This document shows positions 49,249 to 58,054 of a stretch of DNA of 64,000 bases, in pieces. The DNA comes from Streptomyces shenzhenensis (GTDB lineage: Bacteria; Actinomycetota; Actinomycetes; Streptomycetales; Streptomycetaceae). The stretch spans positions 1 to 64,000 of the forward strand of contig NZ_PENI01000004.1 in NCBI RefSeq assembly GCF_003688995.1. The letters run 5' to 3'. The notes under the pieces were generated by a model that was not told the DNA's origin, did not search any database, and saw only the letters and a program-made list of their open reading frames with translations. Within the stretch, counting starts at the first letter, position 1; every line of letters starts with the position of its first letter. The position numbers and the translations under genes were made by a program.

Positions 49249-50202
49249 TCAGCGACCCGGCACGTATCCGCGCTTCTTGTCGACCACGTTCACCAGGGGT
49301 CTGCCCGCCGCCCATCGCTCGTACAACTCGACGAACTGGTTGCCGAGTTCATCCCGCCAGCCGACCGTGTCGCCGCTCATGTGCGGGGAGACGATCAGCC
49401 CGGGCAGCCGCCACAGCGGGCTGTCCGGGGCGAGCGGCTCGGTGGCGAACACGTCCAGGGCCGCGCCCGCGATCCAGCGCTTGGACAGCGCCTCGACGAG
49501 CGCGTCCTCGACGACCAGCTGCCCGCGGCCCACGTTGATGAAGTGCGCCGAGGGCTGCATCACGCCGAACCGGCGGGCGTCGAACATGCCGCGCGTCTGC
49601 TCGGTCAGCGGTGCCGCCGCGATCACCCAGTCGGCCCGCGACATCAGCCGGTCCAGGTCGTCCGGGCCGTGTATGCCGGTGCGCGGGACGCGGCCGACGA
49701 CCGCGGGCGTCACCTCCAGCGCCTTGAGGGTGCGGGCGATGGTCCGGCCGATGGGCCCGGAGCCGACCACGCACGCGCGCGTGCCGGCCAGCCGCCGGGC
49801 CTCGCGGTGCCGCCAGGTGCGCTGCCGCTGGAGGTCCAGGGTGCGCGGGAGGTCCTTGGCGATCGCCAGCACGAGCGCGGCCACGTACTCGGCGATGGGC
49901 CGGTCGAAGATCCCGCGCGCGTTGGTCACCACGGTGTCCGAGCCGGCCAGCTCCGGGCACATCAGATGGTCGACGCCAGCGCTCGCCGTGTGCACCCAGC
50001 GCGGGCGCGGGCCGCCGCCCGGCCACGCGTCGCGGACCGCGCGCGAGGCGAAGTCCCACACCAGCAGGACGTCCGCCGTCGGCAGCAGACCGGCCAGCGT
50101 GCGCTCGTCCGCGTGCACGACACGGGCGCGGCCGGTGAGCCGGCCGAGACGGGGCAGGGGGTCGGCGTCGAGGACGAGGAGCGTCGGGACGGGCATCGGC
50201 AA
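49249..50202 (-). CDS. D-2-hydroxyacid dehydrogenase family protein
   Basis: A 317-aa NAD-dependent oxidoreductase. The TTG at 50202 has ideal spacing to GGAGG (6 nt); ATG 50196 is two codons in. Rossmann motif CVVGSGPIGRTIARTLKAL (G-x-G-x-x-G); substrate and catalytic residues: Arg in INVGRGQLV, Glu in DVFATEPL and His in SPHMSGD. It reduces 2-oxo acids or oxidises D-2-hydroxyacids. It forms an operon with the amidase, so the amide product may be an oxo/hydroxy acid. Confidence 0.85.
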   Translation of the reverse strand: MPMPVPTLLVLDADPLPRLGRLTGRARVVHADERTLAGLLPTADVLLVWDFASRAVRDAWPGGGPRPRWVHTASAGVDHLMCPELAGSDTVVTNARGIFDRPIAEYVAALVLAIAKDLPRTLDLQRQRTWRHREARRLAGTRACVVGSGPIGRTIARTLKALEVTPAVVGRVPRTGIHGPDDLDRLMSRADWVIAAAPLTEQTRGMFDARRFGVMQPSAHFINVGRGQLVVEDALVEALSKRWIAGAALDVFATEPLAPDSPLWRLPGLIVSPHMSGDTVGWRDELGNQFVELYERWAAGRPLVNVVDKKRGYVPGR

Positions 50203-50531
50203 ACCGTTCCTCCGGGGTCCGTGGCGGGTGTCGGGGCGAGACGGGCGGATCGGACCGGTCCGACTGGGGCGAGACGGCGGCTGGATGGCTGGATGGCGGG
50301 GGCGGTGGGGGTTGTCGGGGTCGGGCGGGGCGTGTGGGACGGTGCCGGACCGGTCCGGGTGGGGGGAGACGGTGGCTGGATGGCGGAGGGGCGGTGGGGC
50401 GGGGCGTCGGCGTGGGCTGGGGGGAGGGCGTCTGACATGCGCGGATTGACCACGCTCGCACCCGAACCTACCTTCGTCAACACGGGCGTACCCGCACCCT
50501 GTTGCCCTCCCGTTTTCTTACCGTGAGGCCG
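50203..50531. promoter_or_regulatory. Divergent control region with duplicated GGACCGGTCC palindromes
   Basis: A 330-nt gene-free stretch between the divergent hydroxyacid dehydrogenase and racemase-like genes. GGACCGGTCC occurs at 50252-50261 and 50347-50356, each followed by a similar GGGG...GAGACGG...GGCTGGATGGC run, so the region contains a roughly 95-bp imperfect direct repeat. TGACAT (about 50435) matches half of the IclR-region palindrome. Promoters for both operons must lie here. Confidence 0.5.
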
Positions 50532-50540
50532 GTGTCTGCC

Positions 50541-51368
50541 ATGGACGTCTCCTTTCTCGGCGGCCCCCGCCCGCAGCGCGGTGTCGGCGTGGTCGCCCCC
50601 TTCGACTTCGCGCTCGACCGGGAACTGTGGCGCTGGGTGCCGGACGAGGTGTCGCTGCACCTCACACGGACGCCGTTCGTGCCGGTCGAGGTGAGCCTGG
50701 ACCTGGCCCGGCTGGTCAGCGAGCACGAGACGCTCGGCAAGGCGGTACGCGCGCTGACCGCCGTCGAGCCCGAGGTGGTGGCCTACGCCTGCGCGTCCGG
50801 CAGCTTCGTCGGCGGGATCGCCGGGGAGCGGGCGATGGGGGAGGCGATGGTCCGGGCGAGCGACTCCGGCAGCGTCCCGGCCGTGACGACGTCCGGCGCG
50901 CTGCTGGAGGCGCTCGCCGAGCTGCGGGTGCGGCGGGTGGCGCTGCTGACCCCGTACACGGAGTCGGTGACCCGCGCCCTGCGGGACTACGTGGCCGAGG
51001 CGGGCGTCCGGGTGTCGGGCTGCGCCTACATGGGGCTGACCCGGCACATCTGGCGGGTGCCGTATCGGGAGGTGGTCGCGATGGCGCGCCGGACCGTGCG
51101 GGTGGGCGGTGCCGACGCCCTGTTCATCTCCTGCACCAACCTGCCGACGTACGACGTGATCCCCCAGCTGGAGGCGGAGCTGCGGCTGCCCGTGCTCTCG
51201 GCCAACCAGGTCACGATGTGGGCGGCGCTGCGCCGACTGGGTACCCGTGCGGTGGGGCCGTACCAGGCGCTGTTGGGGGGTACCTCGCACGCCCTGTGGG
51301 GCAGTGGGGGAGAAGCGGTGCCCGGATGGCCCGTACTGCCGGAAGAACAGCAGGAGGGCTGGACATGA
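50541..51368 (+). CDS. Maleate isomerase/Asp-Glu racemase superfamily protein, both Cys present
   Basis: A 275-aa enzyme; ATG 50541, or GTG 50532 close to a GAGG site. Superfamily features: GVGVVAPFDFALDRELWRW, AYACASGSFVGG with the first catalytic Cys, VTTSGALLEALAELRV, and ALFISCTNLPTYDVI with the second Cys, then PVLSANQVTMWAALR. The two-Cys pattern matches maleate cis-trans isomerase and EutA-type ectoine utilisation proteins. It probably isomerises or racemises a dicarboxylate or amino acid intermediate. Followed by a paralogue with ATGA overlap. Confidence 0.85.
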   Translation: MDVSFLGGPRPQRGVGVVAPFDFALDRELWRWVPDEVSLHLTRTPFVPVEVSLDLARLVSEHETLGKAVRALTAVEPEVVAYACASGSFVGGIAGERAMGEAMVRASDSGSVPAVTTSGALLEALAELRVRRVALLTPYTESVTRALRDYVAEAGVRVSGCAYMGLTRHIWRVPYREVVAMARRTVRVGGADALFISCTNLPTYDVIPQLEAELRLPVLSANQVTMWAALRRLGTRAVGPYQALLGGTSHALWGSGGEAVPGWPVLPEEQQEGWT

Positions 51369-52096
51369 CCGCACTCGGATTCCTCTACCCGGGGCACTCC
51401 GCCGAGGACGACTATCCGCGCATCGAGCAGCTCCTGGGCAGCGACATCCGGGTGGACCTGGTCCACACCGACATCGGCGAGGACGCGCACCGGGTGGACG
51501 CGCTGCGCCGGATGGGGGCGCCGGAGCGGCTCTCGGCGGGCGTCGAGGCGCTGCGGCTGGCAGGCGCGGAGGCGGTCGTGTGGGCGTGCACCAGCGGCAG
51601 CTTCGTGTACGGCTGGGCGGGCGCCCATGAGCAGGTGCGCTCGCTGGCCCTGGCCGCGGGCATGCCGGCCTCCTCGACGTCCTTCGCGTTCGTGCACGCG
51701 CTGGGCGAGATCGGGGTGCACCGGGTGGCGGTCGGCGCGACCTATCCGGACGACGTGGCCGAACTGTTCGCGGACTTCCTGCGGACCGGGGGCGCGACGG
51801 TGACCGGAGTGCGGCCGTCCGGGATCATCACGGCGGCGGAGGTCGGCGACTGGGGCGAGCGCGAGCTGTTCGAGCTGGCCCGGCGGGCGGACCGGGCGGA
51901 CGCGCAGGCGCTGCTGCTGCCGGACACGGCCCTGCATACCGTGGCGCACCTGCCCGCGCTGGAGAAGGAGCTGGGCAAGCCGGTGCTCACGGCCAACCAG
52001 GTCACGGTGTGGGAGGCGCTGCGCCTGACGGACCGCAGGGTGAACGCCCCGGCGCTCGGCTCCCTGTTCACCCGCGAGCCGATCGTGCAGGTCTGA
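51365..52096 (+). CDS. Maleate isomerase/racemase-like paralogue lacking the second Cys
   Basis: A 243-aa protein from ATG 51365, overlapping the upstream stop (ATGA). Same fold as its neighbour: TALGFLYPGHSAEDDYPRIEQLL, VWACTSGSFVYGW with the first Cys, SSTSFAFVHALGEIGVHR, and PVLTANQVTVWEALRL. At the place of the second Cys (neighbour ISCTNLPT) this protein reads LLPDTALHT, so Asp replaces Cys. It may have a one-Cys mechanism such as decarboxylation, or act as a partner subunit. The tandem order suggests duplication followed by divergence. Confidence 0.82.
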   Translation: MTALGFLYPGHSAEDDYPRIEQLLGSDIRVDLVHTDIGEDAHRVDALRRMGAPERLSAGVEALRLAGAEAVVWACTSGSFVYGWAGAHEQVRSLALAAGMPASSTSFAFVHALGEIGVHRVAVGATYPDDVAELFADFLRTGGATVTGVRPSGIITAAEVGDWGERELFELARRADRADAQALLLPDTALHTVAHLPALEKELGKPVLTANQVTVWEALRLTDRRVNAPALGSLFTREPIVQV

Positions 52097-52112
52097 GTCC
52101 GTCGGCCGCCCC

Positions 52113-52140
52113 GGGAATAAACCGGAGACTGCCTCCTGTT
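52113..52140 (+). promoter_or_regulatory. SigR-type promoter of the flavin oxidoreductase gene
   Basis: GGGAAT (52113-52118) is spaced 19 nt from GTT (52138-52140), close to the Streptomyces SigR consensus GGAAT-N18-GTT. It lies 17 nt after the racemase operon stop and 45 nt before GTG 52185. It predicts induction by thiol-oxidative stress. Confidence 0.6.
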
Positions 52141-52184
52141 AGCACCCGGAAGACAGCGTACGGCGAGACACAGGAGGCAGCACC

Positions 52185-53251
<1,067 letters not shown>

Positions 53252-53273
<22 letters not shown>

Positions 53274-55093
53274 GACTGCGTCGCCAGCAGTTCGGAGATG
53301 CGGTCCGGTGACACCGGCCGGGAGTAGAGCCAGCCCTGGCCGGTGTCGCAGCCGATGTGCCGCAGCCGGGTCGCCTGGGCTGAGGTCTCCACGCACTCGG
53401 CGGTCACCGTGAGCCCGAGCCGGTGGGCCAGCTGGATCATCGCCTCGACCACGACCTCGTCGGCCGGGTTCGGCCGGTCGCCGGGTTCGTCGTACTGGAA
53501 GCCGCGCACGAACGAGCCGTCCAGCTTGAGGACCGACACCGGCAGTCGGCTGAGATACGCCAGGTTCGAGTAGCCGGTGCCGAAGTCGTCGATGGCGATC
53601 CGCACCCCCATGTCGCTCAGCGCCTGCAGGGCCTCCAGCGGCCGGCCCGCCGACCCCATCACGGCCGACTCGGTCAGCTCCAGCTGCAACAGATGCGGGG
53701 CCAGGTCCGTCCGGGCGAGGGCGTCCGCCACGTCGGCCACCAGGTCCGAGTCCCAGACCTGGCGGACCGCCACATTGACGCTCACGAAGATCGGCGGCTC
53801 GCCCGGGTGGTCCAGCTGCCAGCGGCGCGCCTGACGGCAGGCGGTGACCAGGGCCCAGCGGCCGAGCGGCACGATCGAGCCGTCCTCCTCGGCCAGCCCG
53901 ATGAACCGATTCGGCGCCAGTGTGCCGAACTGCGGGTGGTGCCAGCGGGCCAGGGCCTCGACGCCGCGCAGCCGGCCGTCCTCCATGCCCACCAACGGCT
54001 GGTAGTCCAGGGCGAATTCACCGCGCTCGATGGCGGGGCGCAGCGCGGAGGAGAGGGCCTGCCGGGTCATGAGGTGCGCGTTGCGCTCCGGGTCGAACAG
54101 CGTCCAGCGGCCCTTGCCGTCGGCCTTCGCCCAGTACAGGGTCGTGTCGGCCGCCTGCATCAGGCCGGTGGCCGTGGTGCCGGCCGTGTGCCGCTCGACC
54201 ACGCCGATGGAGGCCGTCAGCGACAGCCGCCGGCCCGCCAGGTCGAAGGGGGCCCGGAGCGCGGTCAGCGCGGCCGCGGCCAGCTCGGCCAGCTGGTCCG
54301 TGCCCGTCGAGTCCTCGACGAGCACGGCGAACTCGTCGCCGCCCAGCCGGGCCACCAAGGGGGTGCCCGCCCGCCCGCGCCCTGCCTCGTCCGCGACCCG
54401 GGTCAGCCGCTCCGCCACGGCGGCCAGCAGCCGGTCGCCGACCCGGTGGCCGAGGGTGTCGTTGACCGCCTTGAAGCCGTCGAGGTCGAGGTAGCACAGT
54501 CCGACCCGGCCGGTGCCGCCCTGCTCGTGGGCGTCCGCCTCCAGGGCGGCCGTCAGCCGCTCGAAGAACAGCGTGCGGTTGGGCAGCCGGGTGACCGGGT
54601 CGTGCATCTGCAGGTGCCGCAGCCGGGCCTGGAGTTCACGGCGGGCGGTGATGTCGGCGACGGAGAGCAGGACGCCCTCCCCGGACTCGGCGAGCGGGGC
54701 GACGGTGACCTGCACCCACACCGTGCGGCCGTCGGGCTGCTTCAGCCGCCGGGTGCAGCGCAGCTTCGCCTGCCGGCCGCGCAGCACCTCGCGGTAGGCG
54801 TGCCAGGCGCGGGCATCGGCGGTCAGATCGACCAGGTCGGCCGCGACGCGTCCGGTCAGTGCGGCGGTGTCGGTGCCGAGCAGCGTGCCGAGCGCGTCGT
54901 TGGCGCTGACCACCAGGCCGTCGCGGTCGACGACGGCCATGGCCAGCGGGGCGGCCGCGAAGACGGAACGGTAGGTGTGCGCCGATGCCCCCGCCGGCGG
55001 CCGCGCACCGGGAGGCCTTCTCTCGTCACTCTCCGTGATGGCGGACCGGTCGAGGTCCGCCGCGGGCGTCGACCCTTCGGACGTTCCGCTCAC
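53252..55093 (-). CDS. cdgA: PAS-GGDEF-EAL cyclic-di-GMP enzyme (CdgA-like)
   Basis: A 613-aa cytosolic protein. Domain order: N-terminal PAS (about residues 40-165; [27 protein letters not shown]); GGDEF (about 170-340) with intact active site [17 protein letters not shown] (about 350-605) with [37 protein letters not shown] and VTAECVET, i.e. the [11 protein letters not shown] and later metal/catalytic residues are present. Both synthesis and degradation of c-di-GMP are possible. Architecture and locus match CdgA (SCO2817), a BldD-controlled regulator of development. Start at GTG 55091-55093. Confidence 0.85.
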
Positions 55094-55408
55094 CGCTCGC
55101 TCCCGCAGTGCACTCGATCTCCGTCCGTGCAGGCAAGTGTGCCGATCATAGATGCTGGCCCGAGGGCCTTCCAGCTACCTTCCAGTGTCCCTGATGAACC
55201 CACGGTTTTGACAGATCGTTTCTGCCCGCGCATGGACGGGTTCTTCAAGCGTGCGACCGCTTGTGACGTTCCGTGAGTGATTTTGGATATCGGCCATTCG
55301 GGGGTGTGACGAATGCTCACTCTTCTGGGGCAGACAAACAGGGCGTAGCGGATCAAAATCCCACAGGCTGGGTGCGGTGTCCGTGCAACCGCACTCGGAG
55401 GTCCCCCC
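55094..55408. promoter_or_regulatory. Divergent promoter region of cdgA and the M6 protease gene
   Basis: 315 nt without a gene. On the cdgA strand TATGAT (55150-55145) with TGGAAG 17 nt upstream is a fair promoter. The centre (55250-55290) is AT-richer with a GTGACGTTCCGTGAGTGA stretch. I could not place a convincing BldD box by eye. Confidence 0.4.
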
Positions 55409-56662
55409 GTGCCGCCCCATCTGCGCAGTGTCGCAGCCGTGTTCACCACGATGTCGGCGCTCGCCGCGACGTCGATCCTCACCGTCCCCTCGGTGGCCGA
55501 ACCGTTCTCCACGACGCCGTGCGCCCTGCACCGGACCGACGCGCACCACTCCGAGGGAGTGGACACCTGGAACCGCTCCTACGCGCGCCCGAGCCGCCCG
55601 CTCGACGCCGTGATGGTATTCCTCTCCTTCCCGGACTCGGCCCCGCGCAGCACGCCCGCCGAACTGGCCGCCGACCACTTCCCGGCCACCAGCCGCTTCT
55701 TCGAGGAAGCCTCCTACGGCAGGTTCACGCTCCGCCCGCATCCGCTGAAGCGCTGGCTGCGCATGCCGCGCCCCTCGGCGTCGTACGCCATAAGGCGCGA
55801 CTGGAGCGCCGCGCAGCGGGCCGCCTATCTGCGTGACGCGTTCGCGGTGGCCGACCGTGACGTCGACTTCTCGCGCTACGACATCGTCTACTTCGTGGCC
55901 GATCCGGACGCGCCCGGCGTGGACTCCGACGCGACGAAGGTCGTCAACCTGGACACCCCGGTGCGGGTGGACGGCAAGGACGTCCGCCGGGTCGTCACGG
56001 TCTTCGAGAACCACCCGCCGGACCGGCTGGTCCTCGCGCACGAGACCGGGCACCTCTTCGACCTGCCGGACCTCTACCACCGCCCGGCGGACGGCAAGGG
56101 CGACTGGGACACGTACGTCGGCGACTGGGACCTGATGGGCAGTCAGTTCGGGCTGGCGCCCGACCTGTTCGCCTGGCACAAGTGGAAGCTCGGCTGGCTG
56201 GAGCCCCGCCAGGTGGTGTGCGTACGCGGGACCGGGCCGACCCGGCTGACCCTGGAGCCGCTGGCCGCCGGGGAGACACCGGCCGCGCGGACCGCCGGGT
56301 CCCCGGTGTTCGGCCTGGGCGGCGGGGTGAAGCTGGCCGTCGTGCGCACCGGGTCCGACAGCGCGCTGGCCTTCGAGGCGCGCGGGCCGGCCGGGAGCGA
56401 CCACGGGGTCTGCCGTAAGGGCGTGCTGGTGTACCGGGTGCACAGCGGCGCGGCGTCCGGAGACGGCCCGATCGAGGTCGTGGACGCCCATCCGCGCACC
56501 GAGGCCTGCTGGGAGGGCTCGGTCTACCCGCCGCTCGCCGACGCCCCGGTCGACCTCGGCGAGAGCTTCACGGTGCCGGGTGACGGTGTCCGGGTCGAGG
56601 TGGAGGACCGCACGGTGTCCGGCGCCTGGACGGTGAAGATCACATCGAAGATCGTGGGCTGA
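55409..56662 (+). CDS. Secreted M6-family zinc metalloprotease
   Basis: A 417-aa exported protein from GTG 55409 (GGAGGT at 6 nt). Signal peptide RSVAAVFTTMSALAATSILTVPSVA. The peptidase domain has LDAVMVFLSFPDS, FFEEASYGRFTL, YDIVYFVADPDAPG, and the zinc site HETGHLFDLPDLY (HExxH plus the downstream Asp/His region), then GDWDLMGSQFG and FAWHKWKLGWL, both characteristic of M6 (immune inhibitor A-type) proteases. The C-terminal 150 residues form beta domains. It digests extracellular protein; substrate unknown. Monocistronic, ending before tRNA copy 3. Confidence 0.88.
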   Translation: MPPHLRSVAAVFTTMSALAATSILTVPSVAEPFSTTPCALHRTDAHHSEGVDTWNRSYARPSRPLDAVMVFLSFPDSAPRSTPAELAADHFPATSRFFEEASYGRFTLRPHPLKRWLRMPRPSASYAIRRDWSAAQRAAYLRDAFAVADRDVDFSRYDIVYFVADPDAPGVDSDATKVVNLDTPVRVDGKDVRRVVTVFENHPPDRLVLAHETGHLFDLPDLYHRPADGKGDWDTYVGDWDLMGSQFGLAPDLFAWHKWKLGWLEPRQVVCVRGTGPTRLTLEPLAAGETPAARTAGSPVFGLGGGVKLAVVRTGSDSALAFEARGPAGSDHGVCRKGVLVYRVHSGAASGDGPIEVVDAHPRTEACWEGSVYPPLADAPVDLGESFTVPGDGVRVEVEDRTVSGAWTVKITSKIVG

Positions 56663-56707
56663 GCCCGCGGAGGGGCGGCGCGGGTGCGGGGAGAGGGGGG
56701 AAACAGA

Positions 56708-56751
56708 GATGGCGAGGGGGTTCGCGCGTGGTGCGAACGTGCCTCGCCATC
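56708..56751 (-). terminator. Two-tier hairpin terminator of tRNA-Lys copy 3
   Basis: Outer arms GATGGCGAGG (56708-56717) and CCTCGCCATC (56742-56751); inner arms GTTCGC and GCGAAC. Same design as after tRNA copy 1, with different but still complementary inner arms, consistent with duplication followed by compensatory change. Confidence 0.75.
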
Positions 56752-56758
56752 GTCATGG

Positions 56759-56832
56759 TGCGCCGCCAGGGACTCGAACCCCGGACCCGCTGATTAAGAG
56801 TCAGCTGCTCTAACCAACTGAGCTAGCGGCGC
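56759..56832 (-). tRNA. tRNA-Lys (anticodon CTT), copy 3
   Basis: Identical 74-nt body to copies 1 and 2; CCA encoded (56756-56758). Ten nt of its 5' end overlap the 3' end of the upstream same-strand gene, whose TAG stop is tRNA nucleotides 8-10. Confidence 0.97.
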
Positions 56833-57401
56833 CTGCTGACGTCGTAGACCTTAGCACCCTGGTCGGCGGGAGGAAAAATCGATATCCGCACGGTTTCCCG
56901 GGCCGCCCGGACCGCGGCCCAGAGCACCACCTCGGGCCCGGGCAGCCAGGGGTGCCGGGTGTCGGGCGCGACCAGCCAGCGGGAGCCGTCGCGGGCGGCG
57001 GATTCCGCGCCGTCCGGGGCGCGCAGGGCCGGCGCGGTCACCGCGTCCCCGGTGCCGTGGCACAGCAGCGGCGGCACGCCGCAGGTACGGCCCCGGCTGC
57101 CCCACTCCTCCCAGGCCAGCAGCGAGGGCAGGCGCTGGGCCGTGCCCGGGGCGACGAACAGGAGCACACGGCCGCGGAACACGGCGACCGGCCCGGAACC
57201 CGGGCCCTCGGCCCATAACCGGTCCAGCATCTGCCGCCCGAAGATCGCCGGCGCGTTCACCACGTCGAAGGCGGTGCCGCAGGGCAGGACGAGCGGGGCG
57301 TCGGGCCGCTCCTCCCACTGCGCGAGTGTGCTGCGCGGATACGTTCCTGCAGAGGCGAGCCAGGAGGCGCCGGCGGCGGTGATCTTGCGTGTGCTGCTCA
57401 T
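56823..57401 (-). CDS. Primase/polymerase-N-like conserved Streptomyces protein
   Basis: A 192-aa protein from ATG 57399-57401. It has the pattern of the short Streptomyces proteins annotated as bifunctional primase/polymerase domain: AAGASWLASAGTYPRSTLAQWEERPDAPLVLPCGTAFDVVNAPAIFGRQMLDRLW, GPVAVFRGRVLLFVAPGTAQRL, SRWLVAPDTRHPWLPGPEVVLWAAVRAAR. Catalytic acidic residues of true primases are not evident, so the enzymatic name should be treated as a fold label only. Its stop codon lies inside tRNA-Lys copy 3, so the mRNA and tRNA precursor may be joined. Confidence 0.7.
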   Translation of the reverse strand: MSSTRKITAAGASWLASAGTYPRSTLAQWEERPDAPLVLPCGTAFDVVNAPAIFGRQMLDRLWAEGPGSGPVAVFRGRVLLFVAPGTAQRLPSLLAWEEWGSRGRTCGVPPLLCHGTGDAVTAPALRAPDGAESAARDGSRWLVAPDTRHPWLPGPEVVLWAAVRAARETVRISIFPPADQGAKVYDVSRRR

Positions 57402-57523
57402 GGGTCATAGATCTACCGCCCGTGAAATTTCCGTTGCTGTGAGTTGCGGAAATTCGGGACGGGAGGGCGAAAGAGGGAGTATCTTGCCCGCCTGGCATAT
57501 GCCGTGGGGTAGTGGCGCGGGTG

Positions 57524-57895
57524 TCACACGGGATCGGCGGTGCCACGCTCCTCGGTGTCGGCCCCGCGCATCAGGTCCCGGCCGAACTCGACCATCTTCT
57601 TGGCGTAGTCCTCGGTCCACTCCGCCCGCTCGGCGATGTCCGCGGGCGTCAGCCGGTCGAAGCGGCGTGGATCGGCCAGCTGGGCCGCCGCGACGGCCTG
57701 GTACTCCACGGCGCGGTCGGCGGCGGCGCGGAACGCCTGGGCCAACTCGGTCGCGCGCGCCAGCAGGGCCCGGGGGTCGTCCATCGACTCCAGGTCGAAG
57801 AAGTGCTCGGGATCGGCGACCGCCGCCACGGGCTCGAAGAGCAGGGGCGCGGGGCGTAGCCGCGGTTCGTTCCGACGCGGCGTGGGCTCCGCCAT
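57524..57895 (-). CDS. Small conserved Streptomyces protein
   Basis: A 123-aa helical protein from ATG 57893-57895 (GGAGG at 7 nt; the longer frame is rejected). Charged N-terminus AEPTPRRNEPRLRPAPLLFEP, then ARATELAQAFRAAADRAVEYQAVAAAQLADPRRFDRLTPADIAERAEWTEDYAKKMVEFGRDLM, which looks like a coiled-coil/HTH-like helical bundle. I recognise no named domain. It follows the primase-like gene's upstream region on the same strand. Confidence 0.7.
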   Translation of the reverse strand: MAEPTPRRNEPRLRPAPLLFEPVAAVADPEHFFDLESMDDPRALLARATELAQAFRAAADRAVEYQAVAAAQLADPRRFDRLTPADIAERAEWTEDYAKKMVEFGRDLMRGADTEERGTADPV

Positions 57896-58054
57896 GTCTC
57901 GTCCTCCTCGTACGGTTGCGTGGGCCGCCCCGTCAAAGGCTGCGCCACGTCCATTCTCCCGCGCCCCCACAAGCCCACATCCCAGCGCCCGACCACGCCG
58001 ACCGACGTGCCGGACTCCGTCCGGCGGTGGGGCGGTGTCGGGTGGTGGTGTCGG

